This document shows positions 21,232 to 33,300 of a stretch of DNA of 64,000 nt, one piece after another. Position 1 is the first letter of the stretch. The number at the start of each line of letters is the position of its first letter. The DNA comes from Hemerocallis citrina (taxonomy: Eukaryota; Streptophyta; Magnoliopsida; Asparagales; Asphodelaceae). Location of the stretch: assembly GCA_017893485.1 (NCBI GenBank), contig CM030360.1:10776597-10840596 (forward strand), given 5' to 3'. Below the pieces are notes generated by a model. It saw only the letters and a list, made by a program, of their open reading frames with translations. It made no database searches and had not been told where the DNA came from. The translations under genes and the position numbers were made by a program.

Positions 21232-22754
21232 TGACTTGATATATAATATCTTGTGGAGAATCATAGAAGCATTCAGTACAATTATAGATTATAAGTCATG
21301 CAAATGTTGAATGGGGAATATACTATAAATTTTCAATATTAGAAATATATCAATATTAGTTTTGAGAAAATACAAAATAACTTAAAGAATATCTATCTCA
21401 TCAAAATTAGTGTTAAATGTAGAATTTCTTAAAAGAAATATATGAGAAAAAAAAACAAAGTAAATTCTGAATTTTTATTTTTGTATTTTTCAGCATGTCA
21501 ATCATCATTTTAGACTTTAAATTCTCCAATAATTTGTTTCTGAACATGTTATACCTCATTCTTAATCTTTTTCAGCTAATTAGAGGTTTTATACAATATG
21601 TTGATTACCATACTTATAGGTCAAAACGGTCATATTTAAATTTAAAACTAAATTGCTCCCAAACTCATAAAGTCAAACAACATGCCCTCACCTCACTCAT
21701 TAAGTCCTATATAAGCGGGCATCCCATCTTCGATAACATTTTGAGACTTGCAATAATGCGAGATACAATAGAGGGTAGATAAATAATCTCGATAGAATAA
21801 ATAATAGCATGCCACTATGCAATTTTATTTTGCATTTCTCTCATCTTTGGTGCATACATAACTTTTAAAAGAAAATTAGAAATATAGTTAGTTGTGATCA
21901 TTTATTTTTTATAAGCGGACCTATTATAAGGAGTTGCAAAGAAAGTTGCACATTTGCAATAGTATGCTATCCTTTCTTATCTCGATAGATTATAATGATT
22001 ACATAGAACGTGTATAACTTCCTTAACTTTGTTAGTGCCTTCTTATTTAGTAAGCATATTATCCAATATAAAATTATGCTAGTTATTATATATATATATA
22101 TATCATAAATAATTTGAAAAGTATCAAAATCCTACCTTAATTCTTCTAGTAAATAATTGTGTAATAATTTAGATTAGTCTGGCAATGATTTGTGTACCAC
22201 CCTAGAAGATATAAGAGATAGGAAGTACTGAAATAAATGCAATGTCTCAGAAAACCATCATATCAATGCCAAATAAACCATAAGCACTATCGCCACATAT
22301 TAGACGATCTACCTTAGTGATTATTGAAAAAAATTACTTTTGTTAAATGTTGATGTGCAGTACAAGTAAAGACAAAGTAAAACAGGATTAGGATAACAAA
22401 TTGATAAAGGATAATTGTCTGCTACATTCCACGTTTGCAACAATATTAGACACCCGAGGAACTTCCATGAAAATTAAAGAACAAGAAGCACAATAATTAC
22501 ACCAATTGTAAGAAACTCCGTAAAGAGAAACTCCATATGACTCATTTTCATTATTAGCAAAGAATGATACAAAACACAATGATTTAGAACTCTTTGCTCC
22601 ATCTTTCTTTTGATACTTAAGAAGAAAAAATACAACTTGCAACTGGAAGGGGAAAAAAAAGACATACTCTTTCACAAAACTGACACAATTAGCATCGACT
22701 TTAACTAATCTAATCAACTCCATGGGGAAGTTTGTCACCCACCTCACATCCATT

Positions 22755-23160
22755 TTCTCTAATTAACAAAAGTTAGCCACCCAATTTGCAAGCCAGTTCA
22801 CCTCTCCCAAAATGTGAGATACTATACCGTATCATTAAGCATTCTTCTCACATCAGATTAAAGCACTCTTCCGACACTGATAAAACAATATTGATTATGT
22901 TTAAATTGACGCCTTCTAGCCACAACTTCGAGGATTATTTGATAGCTCTATAGCCTCAAACATACCCTCCCATGCACCCCTCAGCTTAATGACATTGATG
23001 TCATTATAGTAGTTGAGAACACCCCTCCCACTTACAATAACTTTCATATATAATCCCTCACAACAAATGCAACATCTTCCATCCCGTTCACATTGAGGGA
23101 ACCATCGAAATTTATAAATTAATGCAACCAAACTTAGGTGGCATCCACCTGACATCCCCC
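22755..23160 (-). pseudogene. LINE RNase H remnant
   Basis: Minus-strand reading across frames gives W-PPK-G-I, NFDGSLNVNGMEDVAFVVRDY, a GVHGR block and SHILGEVNWLANWVANF. These correspond to the start (NxDGS), middle and end (SHILREGN-AD-LA) of the RNase H-like domain at the C-terminus of plant LINEs. Several stops interrupt it. 22388-22754 is probably its 3' tail. No other LINE domain is present nearby. Confidence 0.6.
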
Positions 23161-23213
23161 CCCCCTCCCCTTCTAGTAAACAAAAGAACCAACCCTAAAA
23201 AACTTGATTAAAC

Positions 23214-24197
23214 TGTAAATCACTATGGGGGGTGAATAGGGTGATTGTGTGGAAATTAAAAAATAAATAAATAAATAAAATGCGTAAAGTAAAAGGATAG
23301 AGTAAGAGAAAGCAAACAGAGCAACGAGCAAGACACAGTGATATAATGTGGTTCGACCCCAGGTCTACGTCCACACCACCTACTTGTAGCAATTCTCCGC
23401 CACAATCGTTCCACTAAATTTTAAACCCTTGTAAAGTGATTCTCGGAATTCAGGCAGAGAGACCTATTACACCCACAAGGCTTCGTCAGCTAAGTCCCGC
23501 AATACTCACCGAAGTGGAAAAGAAAAAAAGAAAACTCTCAAGATATAGAAAGACCTTGACTGAAGAAAATAATAAAAATCTCTCACACTTGGAGTATTGA
23601 TTGAACGATTAGTTCAAAAAAGTTATGAAAGTAAGGGATGAAGAATGTACTGTGAATTTGCAACAATTTATAGAGTAGAGAAATGTATCTTTCCGAAAAT
23701 AAAAAGATATTTCCGAAATAGTCAGATCTGCACTTGGACGGTCGACCACAATGATGGACAATCAACCGTTCATCTTTTAACTCGTAAGTCGAGCGATGAC
23801 CGGTCGACTGACTCATCTTTTCCACAGAGATGAGTGGTCGACTGTTGTTGCGGTCAACTGTGTGGTCGACCGCAGTCGTGCAGATTCGACTTTTAATTGG
23901 CGATTTCACTTTAAATTCTTTCCAAAACTAATTTATCAATCAATACAACTTTACATATATTCTCCTCACATAAACAAAAATAAATCATCTATTTGCCTGG
24001 CTTTCTTGATGATTTGAAGCACATGTTTCTTGTTGCGCAATCTTCATTGACATTTGGGTTTATGCCTCTTTTGTTTGATTTCCAATCACTTTGGATCTTT
24101 TCTTTTGGCTTTCCTTTTCCTGTAGATCCTGTGAATCTCAACTGAAGATATTAGTTGTAGATGAAACGTTTTGTGCACACCAAACTTAAGGTCAACA
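23214..24197 (-). repeat. 3' LTR of the SIRE-like element (984 bp)
   Basis: Plus-strand ends TGTAAATCAC and AAGGTCAACA; minus strand TGTTGACC...TTTACA. It contains GTCGAC or near-variants at 23741, 23761, 23803, 23837, 23853 and 23865. A minus-strand TATAAAT lies near 23667-23672. It is 44 bp longer than its partner. Confidence 0.9.
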
Positions 24198-24209
24198 ATC
24201 TCCCCCTTT
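24198..24209 (-). promoter_or_regulatory. polypurine tract
   Basis: On the minus strand AAAAGGGGGAGAT directly precedes the LTR start TGTTGACC. This is the plus-strand DNA primer of reverse transcription. Confidence 0.8.
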
Positions 24210-24739
24210 TGGTGTGGACAAAATATATCTTAGAATTAAAAAATGTAATCATAAACAAATTAGAAGAGATACAAGTGCTCCCCCTAAATTCATGCATGAT
24301 ACGATTTCAATAAATGTATGTTCATGATACAATCGATATGTAGAAATCATAATTTGTAGGAAAGCTTGCTTACATAGTCAAGAGTTTTAGGGAATATTAC
24401 ATTTAGAAAACCGAAGGGAAATCTACTTAAAAAATACCGGTGATTGCGAAACTCTTTGATATACAGTGAGAGCTCTACATGGTATCATAGATTTGAGATT
24501 CAGCCGATACATAAGAGAGGTATAGAAAACTTAGATTTAAAGATTCAAAAAAAAAAAAATAGAAGAGGAGACATAGATAAAAAATAATTCTAAGAAAACA
24601 TTGAAGAACACTTGAAAACACTTTCATTGAAAAACACTTGAAAAACACTTACATTGAAAAACACTTCTCCTCCTTTTCGGAACACACCAAAAGATACAAA
24701 AAAAACACAACAGTCAAAAATCCAAACAAAATAGAAGCG

Positions 24740-24945
24740 AGACCGGTCGACCGCACAGTCCACCGATGAGAAATTGTATGCAACTGTGAAGAAAACAAAA
24801 AGCAGGACGGTCGACCGCACGGTTGACCGAAGAAAACAAAATCGGCAAATGTGCGACTGTGAAGAAAACAGAAAGGGGACCGGTCGACCTCCCGGTTGAC
24901 TGTACACATTCGCAGGATGACAGTCGGCCGCACAGACGACCGAAA
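24740..24945. repeat. GTCGAC-like pairs with 12-bp spacing in the 3' spacer
   Basis: Four pairs sit between the end of pol and the polypurine tract: 24746/24758 (GTCGAC, GTCCAC), 24810/24822 (GTCGAC, GTTGAC), 24883/24895 (GTCGAC, GTTGAC) and 24923/24935 (GTCGGC, GACGAC). Each pair is separated by 12 bp start to start. AACTGTGAAGAAAACA words lie between them. The S/V/R-rich reading frames here are artefacts of the repeats. Confidence 0.7.
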
Positions 24946-24957
24946 AACCAACTAAGC

Positions 24958-25135
24958 TGAAATATCAATAACATTTAATTCACCTTTCAAGAAATGTCAA
25001 CATTTTTCATCTAAATATTTGGTAAAAATATCAGCAAGTTGGGAATCTGTTGAAACGTGCTTAATAATGACATCCCCCTTTTGAAAGTGAGCTTTGATAG
25101 ATGTGGTTTCATCTTAATGTGACACGTTGTTTTGA
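24958..25135 (-). pseudogene. copia RNase H C-terminal scrap
   Basis: One minus-strand frame gives HFQKGDVIIKHVSTDSQLAD, then IFTKYLDEKC, a stop, and HFLKGELNVIDI. This is the conserved end of copia RNase H (HVxTxxQLADIFTKPL). The preceding 100 bp no longer match RT, so the catalytic RT and most of RNase H were deleted. Confidence 0.82.
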
Positions 25136-25261
25136 CAGTCTATATTTAGTCCTTTTTCAGTATGTACCTGTTTCTTTTCAACGTGAACACCTGTCTCATC
25201 ATCATCAACAACATGTAATATTTCTTTTATGAGAGGATTAGTTTCTTCAAATACAATATCA

Positions 25262-25710
25262 ATAGATTCTTAAATTGTGCATCTTCTTTTATTAAATACA
25301 CGATATGTCTTGCTACTTAGGGAATATCCTAAGAATATCCCTTCATCACTTTTACGATCAAATTTTTTCAAGTTATCTAAAGTATTTAAAATAAACACTT
25401 TGCATCGAAATACACGAAAATAACTCAAGTTTGGAATTTTTCCATAATATAGCTCAAAAGACGTTTTCTCAAGATATTTCCTAATGATTACTTGGTTAAT
25501 GGTATAATGGTATAACACACTGTGTTAACAGCTTCGGCCCAAAACAACTTTGGTAAATCATTCTCACTAAGCATGGTGCGGGCCATTTCTTGAAGAGATC
25601 GATTTTTCCTTTCAACAATCTCATTTTGTTGGGGAGTGCGAGGACAAGCGAACTCATGTTTTATTCCATTTTTGTCACAAAAGTTCATTTTGAAATTCCC
25701 CACTATGATC
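25262..25710 (-). pseudogene. copia integrase, C-terminal part
   Basis: 25488-25703 reads CDKNGIKHEFACPRTPQQN, EIVERKNRSLQEMAR and LFWAEAVN, with the third catalytic acid in the ERKNR context. 25270-25518 continues LFYGKIPNLSYFRVF-like and DEGIFLGYS-like text (SFELYYGKIP, SDEGIFLGYSLSSKTYR). A frameshift lies near 25500-25518. The sequence joins the part at 36756-37427 across the inserted gypsy element. Confidence 0.87.
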
Positions 25711-28569
25711 TGTAATACCCCGATTTTTCTTAATACATAAAGATTATTTATTTCTCTTTTTTATGGTATGCTTGTGTAGCATGTGGCTATTATTTCTCCA
25801 TGATGAATAAAGTATATTGTTCCCTATAAAATATTTTCCTTAAAGCCTAATGTTAACTTGTTTATTTTCTCTTTTTAAAATATTTATTTTGGCCCAAATG
25901 TACTTAAGCCCATAAACTTAACCTTTTATTTATTTTAATTCCTACAACTTGTATGTGTAACATCTTTTCTTTTTTTCTCTTCTTTTCCGGGTATGTACTA
26001 TAATTTTGTAGTGGGGTTTGTGTGTACACGTGCACTCCATGTACACGTGCACAAGGCACAATTCTTGGCCGGATTGTGGGAGTGATGGGCTTAGATCATG
26101 GGTAGTTACTTTTGAGTTGTGGGTAGTTTTCTCAACTCCCGATTAGATCTCAGCCTTTGATTCTCCAACTCCCCTATTAATCTTAGCCATCTATTCTATT
26201 TATCTCCTAGTATAAATACCCCTCCTATTCCCCTATCTCTTTTACCCTAAAAATTTTCTAAGATTATAGAGAGTATCTGTGAGTTTGTATGGGAGCTTTT
26301 CTGTGGAGGCAAGCAGCATTGCTGAGGAGCTCGGTGTGGAGCAAAGGAGCAAGAAGGCGTTCTCTGCTTTGAAAAATACGGGATTTCATTATTTCTTCAT
26401 ATAAGGTGGGTGTTTCTCAGGACTTCTAACGTAGGAATGATACTATAATTACTATGATTGATACCATGTTACAAAAGTGAATTGAATGCAGTAGAATTTG
26501 CTTGAACATGCTAGTAATATTGAGAACGAGACTGTCGGTACAGTCGACTGCCCTGTGAGCCAGCCGACTGGTACGAGACACTACCTTTTATAATGTGCTG
26601 ATAAAAACGTGTGTGAATAGACATGATGGTGTAATTATTAAATGTATATTTTTCCTATGACACATATGATGGAGGGAAGGTAAATAAATGAAAAGAACTA
26701 ATAGCGATAAATAACTTAAATTGTCGGAGCAGTCGACTGACGTTGTGTTAAGTCGACTGGTGCTTCGTTCTGAATATGACTGTTTGAAAGTTCCCTGAAT
26801 AAAGATATTCTATTTATGTAGACCCATTATGATGACTTGAGATTTGTACCTTCATTGTTGTAAGTAAGTATGAGCAATGTGAATGCATGTTTAGAGTAGT
26901 TTTCTCTAAAAGAGCATGTTAGTAACTTGAAAAATTGTGCTGTGAATGCTACTGAACAAGAGGAGACTCTGTTTATAAAACATGAATTTACGTATATGGT
27001 GAATTGATACCATGATGCAAGTACATGTAAGAACTGTAAATAATCTCCTTAATGGAAAATGGATCTGTCCAGTCGACCGATGCATGTAGCAAGTCGACTG
27101 ATCTGGACTTAGAAATTATGCTGTTGAAATCTCCAAGACAGACGGCTGATCGATGAACAGTCGACTGTCACGAGAACAATATTGTGAACATGAAAAGTGC
27201 GGGACAGGCGACTGGTGGTGTACAACAGTCGACTATCCCGAGCAATTATGATGATACTGTATGTGACTGTATGAGTCGACTGGTGTCCTTCCAAGTCGAC
27301 TGTACAGAGTGTACTTGGATATATTTGAACTTCATGTTATTTTGCTCTTGGTAATTATGAACTGTATGATTTGAATCGATGAATTCTGTTTACGGCTGTA
27401 TGAATTATGTGAGATGAATCATAGATGAGAATTGAGAATTAAATGAATAATTATGAAAGGCTAAATCATGATGAAAAAGTCTGTGAGACTCTAAAACAAA
27501 TGATGAGCTGATGATGCTCAATTGGATATTGTGAAATTGAAATTGAACGAAGGAGTAGCTAAGTCTCCCCGGCAGTGAAATGAAATGATATTGAGAAATA
27601 GACCAGGTTGGTCGAGTGAAATGAAATGATAAGTCCGGTTGATGGAGAGGCTAACTCTAGAGCTTGATTTTTATTCATGATTCTAATGTAACTTTAATAC
27701 ATAGTGTGGAGGTGATGAAGGTGAGAGAAAAACATGAGTATGAGAGCTAGGGTACGGTGCGGGTGTGTGAGCCGCAGAATGCATGCTTGATGAGTCAAGA
27801 CATGGCGCGGGCACAACTCAGTAATGATCGGACTCTAGTCACGCTTGTGGGATGTTTTGGTGACTGCAAGAGGAGTGTGTTCAGGGAGGAGGCTGAATTG
27901 TCGCAGAATGCATGCTTGACGAGTCAAGACATGGCGCGAAATTCTACTCCAGGGGCCAGGATACATGCTTGTACTCATAGAATCATCTAAGATACTCATT
28001 GAATTTACAGAAGTAGAATAAGTCATGGCGGGGGATTGAACCCTACAAAAATGAAGAACTATTAAAAGGCTTGCCCTCGAACCTATGTAGTATGGGATGC
28101 ATAGAATTCGAACAAGTGTGCATTAGTGTCATGTGAAAATTAAATAAATTGCATTAAGGATTAAGTGCACAATCATGACACGACATCTCCAAAAGTTCCC
28201 TTTTGATTTTACATGCTTATTATGAACAAGATTGTGATTTGTTAAGAAATGAGATTCATTATACTGTTTCTGGCATAGAGAGGATGGCCATGTATAATTA
28301 TCGTCGGTTGAATAAACTGACGTACCCACAGTTTTGTATGCAGGATAAATTACATGTAAGAGGAATGGATGCATAAAGATCTCATTATGTTGTTGTTCAT
28401 TTATGTAAATGTTGTATATTTTGCTTCTGCTGTGTAATTTAAATGTAAGATGTTGTAACTCTGATGTAAAAAGAAAAGTTTGAAATTCCTTGTAAAATTG
28501 TACTCGAGAAAAGCGAAAAGATCCTGAAGAACATCTCGAATTCAGTAATTTGGAATTCGGGGCGTTACA
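25711..28569 (+). repeat. 5' LTR of the Tekay-like element
   Basis: Starts TGTAATACCCCG and ends GGGGCGTTACA, so its two ends are partly inverted copies. The TATA box is TATAAATA at 26211-26218. Five or six GTCGAC pairs with 20-21 bp spacing lie at 26543-27300, downstream of the TATA box. A 40-bp word containing CGCAGAATGCATGCTTGA occurs at about 27773 and again at about 27902. Confidence 0.95.
26543..27300. promoter_or_regulatory. six paired GTCGAC motifs, 20-21 bp spacing
   Basis: The pairs (start/start) are 26543/26563 (second GCCGAC), 26732/26752, 27072/27093, 27140/27160 (first GACGGC), 27207/27228 (first GGCGAC) and 27275/27295. Full palindromes are in the context (A)AGTCGACTG. The intervening 14-15 bp are unrelated from pair to pair. 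The same set is present in the right LTR. Confidence 0.8.
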
Positions 28570-28572
28570 GAG

Positions 28573-28585
28573 TGGTATCAGAGCC
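28573..28585 (+). promoter_or_regulatory. primer-binding site (initiator Met tRNA)
   Basis: TGGTATCAGAGCC three bases after the LTR end, an exact match to the usual plant initiator-Met PBS. Confidence 0.93.
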
Positions 28586-28738
28586 ACGCTTTTCTACGCT
28601 TTCATACTTGTACAAATTTATAAGGAACGACACCCTAGATGTGGACATTAGAGTGTGTGTTTGAGTCTAGAGATTTAAATGTAAGTGACTTACATTTGTG
28701 TTGCTCTATGATTTATGCTTCTTCCTCTCTATTCTAAG

Positions 28739-29167
28739 ATGGCTGATCACTTCGACCCTGCTGGAGGCGACGACTGGCATATTATTGAGGAAGAGTACCA
28801 TCCTGGACAGGCTGATTCTGAGGACGAGTATCACCCTGGGCAAGCAGATTCTGATGATGAGGAGTACCCTGAATCTCGAGAGATCACCCCACCGCCGGAT
28901 TCATCTGACGATTCTTCTTCTTCTGATGAAGAAAAGGGACCAGCTCTGAGTAGCACTGTGGCTTCTCTTCAGAGGCAAGTGGATACCCTGAAGTATAGAG
29001 TTGGAGTCTTGGAGGCTCAGCTGGAAAAGCGGAATGCCGACTATTCTGTTCTTAGCCATCGGGTTTGGGAACTTGAGAAGAGAAAGAACCTGACGGATGT
29101 GTTGAAGGACCAAGTGGATGAACTACGGGATGAGATTCGAGCAGCGAAGAGGACCCGTAGAGATTAG
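28739..29167 (+). CDS. extra acidic coiled-coil ORF upstream of gag
   Basis: An intact 142-residue frame starts at ATG 28739, which has A at -3 and G at +4; an in-frame ATG at 28715 is the alternative. Residues 1-65 are strongly acidic with a tandem EEYHPGQADS / DEYHPGQADSD repeat and a serine-aspartate run. Residues about 70-135 have heptad leucines and valines (VDTLKYRVGVLEAQLEKR, VLKDQVDELRDEI), and the tail is basic (KRTRRD). I recognise no domain. It lies between the PBS and gag, where standard Tekay elements have only leader. Unlike gag and pol it has no stop or frameshift. Confidence 0.7.
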   Translation: MADHFDPAGGDDWHIIEEEYHPGQADSEDEYHPGQADSDDEEYPESREITPPPDSSDDSSSSDEEKGPALSSTVASLQRQVDTLKYRVGVLEAQLEKRNADYSVLSHRVWELEKRKNLTDVLKDQVDELRDEIRAAKRTRRD

Positions 29168-29289
29168 ATTGTCCTAGTTTCTATTTTCTTCTATTCTGAT
29201 GTTAAGAAATGTTTTAATTCGAATGTATAAACTTTGAAATTCAATGAAATGAAAGTTGGTTTAATTTCTTGTCTTATACTTCGAATTTA

Positions 29290-30294
29290 ATGGATCTTTT
29301 GCATCAGAATATGTCGAGAAGGGGAGCCAGGAATGGTGAAGGTTTGGACCTGGAGGCCGAATTTGCAAGGGTTTACCAGACGCTGAATGCAGTGGCTGCA
29401 AACCAAGGAAGGGGGCCAGTGAATCCAGTGCCCGAGGCAATTAAGCTAGTGGAATCGTTCAAGAGAATGAAACCATCGGTGTTTGAGGGAAAGTCAGATC
29501 CAGATGCGGCTGACAACTGGATTCGGCAAGTGGAGACAATCTTCGAGGTGTTGGAGACACCGGAGGACAGCAAGGTCAAGTTGGCGACTTTGCAGTTGGA
29601 GAAGGATGCGGCTGTTTGGTGGCAGTCGATGAAGAGGACTATGGGCGGCTTGTTGCTTGGCTGGGAGGAATTTCTGGAAGAATTCCGTAGCCATTATTTT
29701 CCCTCCGACGTCTAGGAGAAGAAGGCCATGGAGTTTCTGTCACTTCAGCAAGGCAGCATGTCAGTGAGGGAGTATGAGACTAAATTTACTCAGCTCTCCA
29801 GGTATGCTCCAGAACTGGTGATGGATGAGGCAAAGAAGGCTCGCAAGTTCGAGCATGGTCTGAGGCCGAGCTTGAGGTCTCGTATGATACCTCTTGGTAT
29901 CAGGAGATTCGATAAGCTGGTGAAGAGGGCGGCAGCAACGGAGGCGGATATGGAGCAGTTCCATGTTGCTCAGCACCAGAAGAGCAACTGGCAGTCCGGG
30001 AAGAGGCCTGCTCAATCGGGGAGTTTCAAGGGGCAACCATCTGCACGGAGGTTCAAACCGACAGGGGCGAATGCTATCAGTGTAGCTGGAAGACCTGGAA
30101 ACGATGTAGGGAGACCTTCTGCAGTCACTTGCTTTAACTGTGGTGAAGTGGGACATTACCAATCTCGATGTCTCAAACCACGGGCTGGCAATCACAATGT
30201 GCCAATACAGCAGACTGGGAAGATGTCGTACCAGTCAGGGCGAGTATTTGCTTTGACAGAGCTGATGCTGAGGAGGCGGATCAGGTCATCTCTG
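29290..30294 (+). pseudogene. Tekay-like gag with one stop and one frameshift
   Basis: From ATG 29290 (or 29311) the frame shows the retrotransposon gag domain (FEGKSDPDAADNWI, LQLEKDAAVWW, EEFRSHYFPSD). A TAG at 29713-29715 interrupts it, then it continues in the same frame (MEFLSLQQGSMSVREY, KFEHGLRPSLR) to a CCHC knuckle CFNCGEVGHYQSRC. The knuckle binds genomic RNA. Near 30258 the frame shifts by one base into RADAEEADQVIS, which ends at a GT donor at 30295. The TAG is explained by a C-to-T change in CAG. Confidence 0.88.
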
Positions 30295-30386
30295 GTACGA
30301 GAGCTGATGTTTAGTGTGGTTTTTGTCATTTCTTCTTCCCGTTCATAGTGTGAAACTGTTATGTAATGATGTATGTTATGTAACAG
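30295..30386 (+). other. candidate 92-bp intron at the gag-pol junction
   Basis: The segment begins GTACGAG and ends TTATGTAACAG and is T-rich (TTTTTGTCATTTCTTC). Its removal joins QVIS-G to ELYLNGKK in frame, giving the usual link between the gag tail and the protease. Read unspliced, the gag frame stops in this segment and protease lies in another frame. The splice is inferred from sequence only. Confidence 0.55.
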
Positions 30387-33300
30387 GAGAACTCTATCTT
30401 AATGGAAAGAAAGCTATGGTGTTGTTTGATACTGGATCCTCTCATACTTTTGTGTCTCCAAAGTTTGCTAAAGTGTTGGGAGTTGAACCGAAGATTTTTC
30501 CAGGCAAGATCTTAGCAGTAGCTACTCCATCAGGGAAAACTTTGACCACTGATCGGTATTACGCTGATTGCGAGATAGTGATTGGGGATCGAATCTTTGG
30601 CATTGATCTGATCGAACTGACCATCTTGGGAGTCGATGTTATCATTGGCATTGATTGGATGTCGGTGTACAGTGCGAGCATCGAGTGTAAGACCAAGACC
30701 GTAACAGTGAAGGCTCCAGGTGGACCTGAAGTCACTTTCCAAGGGAAGCAGAAGTGTTCTAAGCTGGTGGCAACTATCTGCAAGGAAGAGACTCCTGTGG
30801 AATTGCAAGGGATTCCTGTGGTTCGGGACTATCCGACTGTGTTCTTGGAAGATTTTCCTGGGTTATCTCCGCATCGTGATGTAGAGTTCAACATCACTGT
30901 TCAACCGGGAAGTGCACCAATCTCTAAGGCACCTTATAGGATGGCTCCAGTGGAACAGGATGAAGTGAAACGGCAGATTGAGGAACTGTTGGGAAAAGAC
31001 TTTATTCAACCTAGTGCGTCACCTTGGGGAGCACTAGTGCTTTTGGTAAAGAAGAAGGATGGATCGATGAGGATGTGTATCGATTACCGGGAGCTGAATA
31101 AGGTCACTGTTCAGAATAAGTATCCATTCCTCGAATTGATGACTTGTTCGATCGTCTACAAGGAGCAGCTGTATTCTCCAAAATAGATCTTCGATCAGGA
31201 TATCACCAAGTGCGAGTGAAAGCCGAAGATGTGCACAAAACTGCGTTTAGAACTCGGCATGGGCATTACGAATTCTTAGTTATGCCATTCGGAGTGACGA
31301 ATGCACCCGCAATCTTCATGGACTTGATGAACAGAGTTCTGAGGCCGTTTATTGATTCTTTCGTCGTGGTGTTTATCGACGATATTCTCGTGTACTCCAA
31401 GTCTGAGGCGGAGCACACCGAGCATTTGGCAGCAGTTTTGCAGAAGTTGGAAGAGCAGCGGTTGTATGCCAAGTTATCCAAGTGTGATTTCTGGAAATCT
31501 GAAGTGGCATTCCTAGGTCACATCCTTTCTAAGGAGGGAGTGGCAACTGACCCTCAGAAGATAGAGGCAGTGAGAGACTGGGCTAGGCCTACTACAGTGA
31601 AGGAAGTCAGAAGTTTCCTTGGGATGACTGGATACTACAGGAGATTCATTCAAGGTTATGCTCAGATAGCTGTACTGCTTACTGGACTGACCAAGAAGAA
31701 TGTGAGCTTCAAGTGGACCGAGCAATGTGAGGCGAGTTTTCAGGAGTTGAAAGATAGGCTGACTACTGCACCTATCTTGGATTTGCCTAGAGCTGGAGTT
31801 GAGTACGATGTTTATAGCGATGCTTCACATCGGGGGCTTGGTTGTGTCTTAATGTAAGAAGGTAAAGTAATCGCTTATGGGTCTAGGCAACTACGACCGC
31901 ATGAGAAGAATTATCCGACTCATGATCTAGAGTTGGCTGCGATTATCTTTGCTTTGAAGCAATGGAGGCACTATGTGTACGGTGAGAAGTTGAACATGTA
32001 CACGGATCACAAAAGCTTGAAGTACATATACCAGCAGAGGGATCTCAATCTGAGGCAGCGGAGATGGTTGGAAGTGCTCGAGGATATGCGACCTGAGATC
32101 AAGTATCATCCTGGAAAGGCTAATGTTGTTGCTGATGCACTTAGTCGCAAGAGCAGTTTGGCCAGTTTGATTACGACTCAGAGGCATCTGATTGAGGAGT
32201 TGGATCGAGCAGGTATTGAGGTTGTCTTGCAAGGATTGGGAGCATCTTTATCTCAGTTGAAGCTTCAGCCTACTTTGAATGCAAGGATCATTGCAAGTCA
32301 GGAAGTTGATGCTGATATCTTGGAGATGAAGGAGCAGGTTGGTGCTGGCAGGTTGCCCGGATTTCAAACCAAGGATGGAGTGCTGTGGTTCGGAGGTAGG
32401 CTGTGTGTTCCAGATCAGGCGGACCTGAAAGAAAGTATTCTTCAGGAGGCGCATGCTACTCTTTTGTCAGTACATCCTGGGAGTACTAAGATGTACAAGG
32501 ACATCAAACAATATTTCTGGTGGTCAGGTTTGAAGCGGGATGTAGCCGAATTTGTCGCGAGGTGTGAGGTTTGTCAGCAAGTCAAAGCCGAAAATCAGAG
32601 ACCCGGAGGTCTATTACAGCCGTTACCTATTCCGGAATGGAAGTGGGATAACATCAGTATGGATTTCATTACGGGATTGCCTAAGAGTTCTAAGGGCAAT
32701 GATGCTATTTGGGTTATAGTCGATCGACTTACCAAGTCCGCTCACTTTTTGGCGATGAAACTCACTGCTTCGATGGACAAGTTGGCTGAGTTGTATGTTG
32801 GTGAGATTGTCCAACTTCATGGCGTTCCTTCGACTATTGTGTCTGATCGAGATGCGCGGTTTACTTCGCATTTCTAGAGGAGTCTTCAGGCAGCTTTGGG
32901 TACCAAGACAGATTTCAGCACTGCTTTTCATCCACAGACCGATGGGCAGACCGAGAGAGTCAACCGTATTCTTGAGGATATGCTTCGGTGTTGTATACTA
33001 GACTTCGGAGGCAGTTGGGAAAGGCATTTACCTTTGGTAGAGTTTGCCTACAACAACAGTTTTTAGGCTAGCATCGGGATGGCGCCGTATGAAGCTTTGT
33101 ATGGCAGGAAGTGCAGGACTCCTGTTTGTTGGTATGAAGTAGGGGAGCGTCAGTTGTTTGGTCCTGAGCTTATGCAGCTAACTTCTGAGAAGATTGATCT
33201 GATCAGGAAAAAGTTGGTGGAAGCTCAGAGCAGGCAGAAGAGCTATGCAGACAACCGGAGAAGGGACCTTGAGTTTGAGGTTGGTGACTTCGTCTTTCTA

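Noticed and set aside
24590..24974. Overlapping minus-strand frames that could be read as a SIRE env-like ORF
   Set aside because: They consist of repeated translations of the GTCGAC pair unit, lack a hydrophobic signal or anchor pattern in one consistent frame and overlap in all three frames.
23741..27300. The 12-bp and 20-21-bp palindrome spacings as recombination signals like those of V(D)J joining
   Set aside because: No heptamer-nonamer structure, no recombinase gene and no plant precedent; the resemblance is only in having two spacing classes.
27757..28587. Small frames in the left Tekay LTR repeated exactly at 35861-36805
   Set aside because: They are duplicated because the LTR is duplicated; no domain or codon bias supports a protein.
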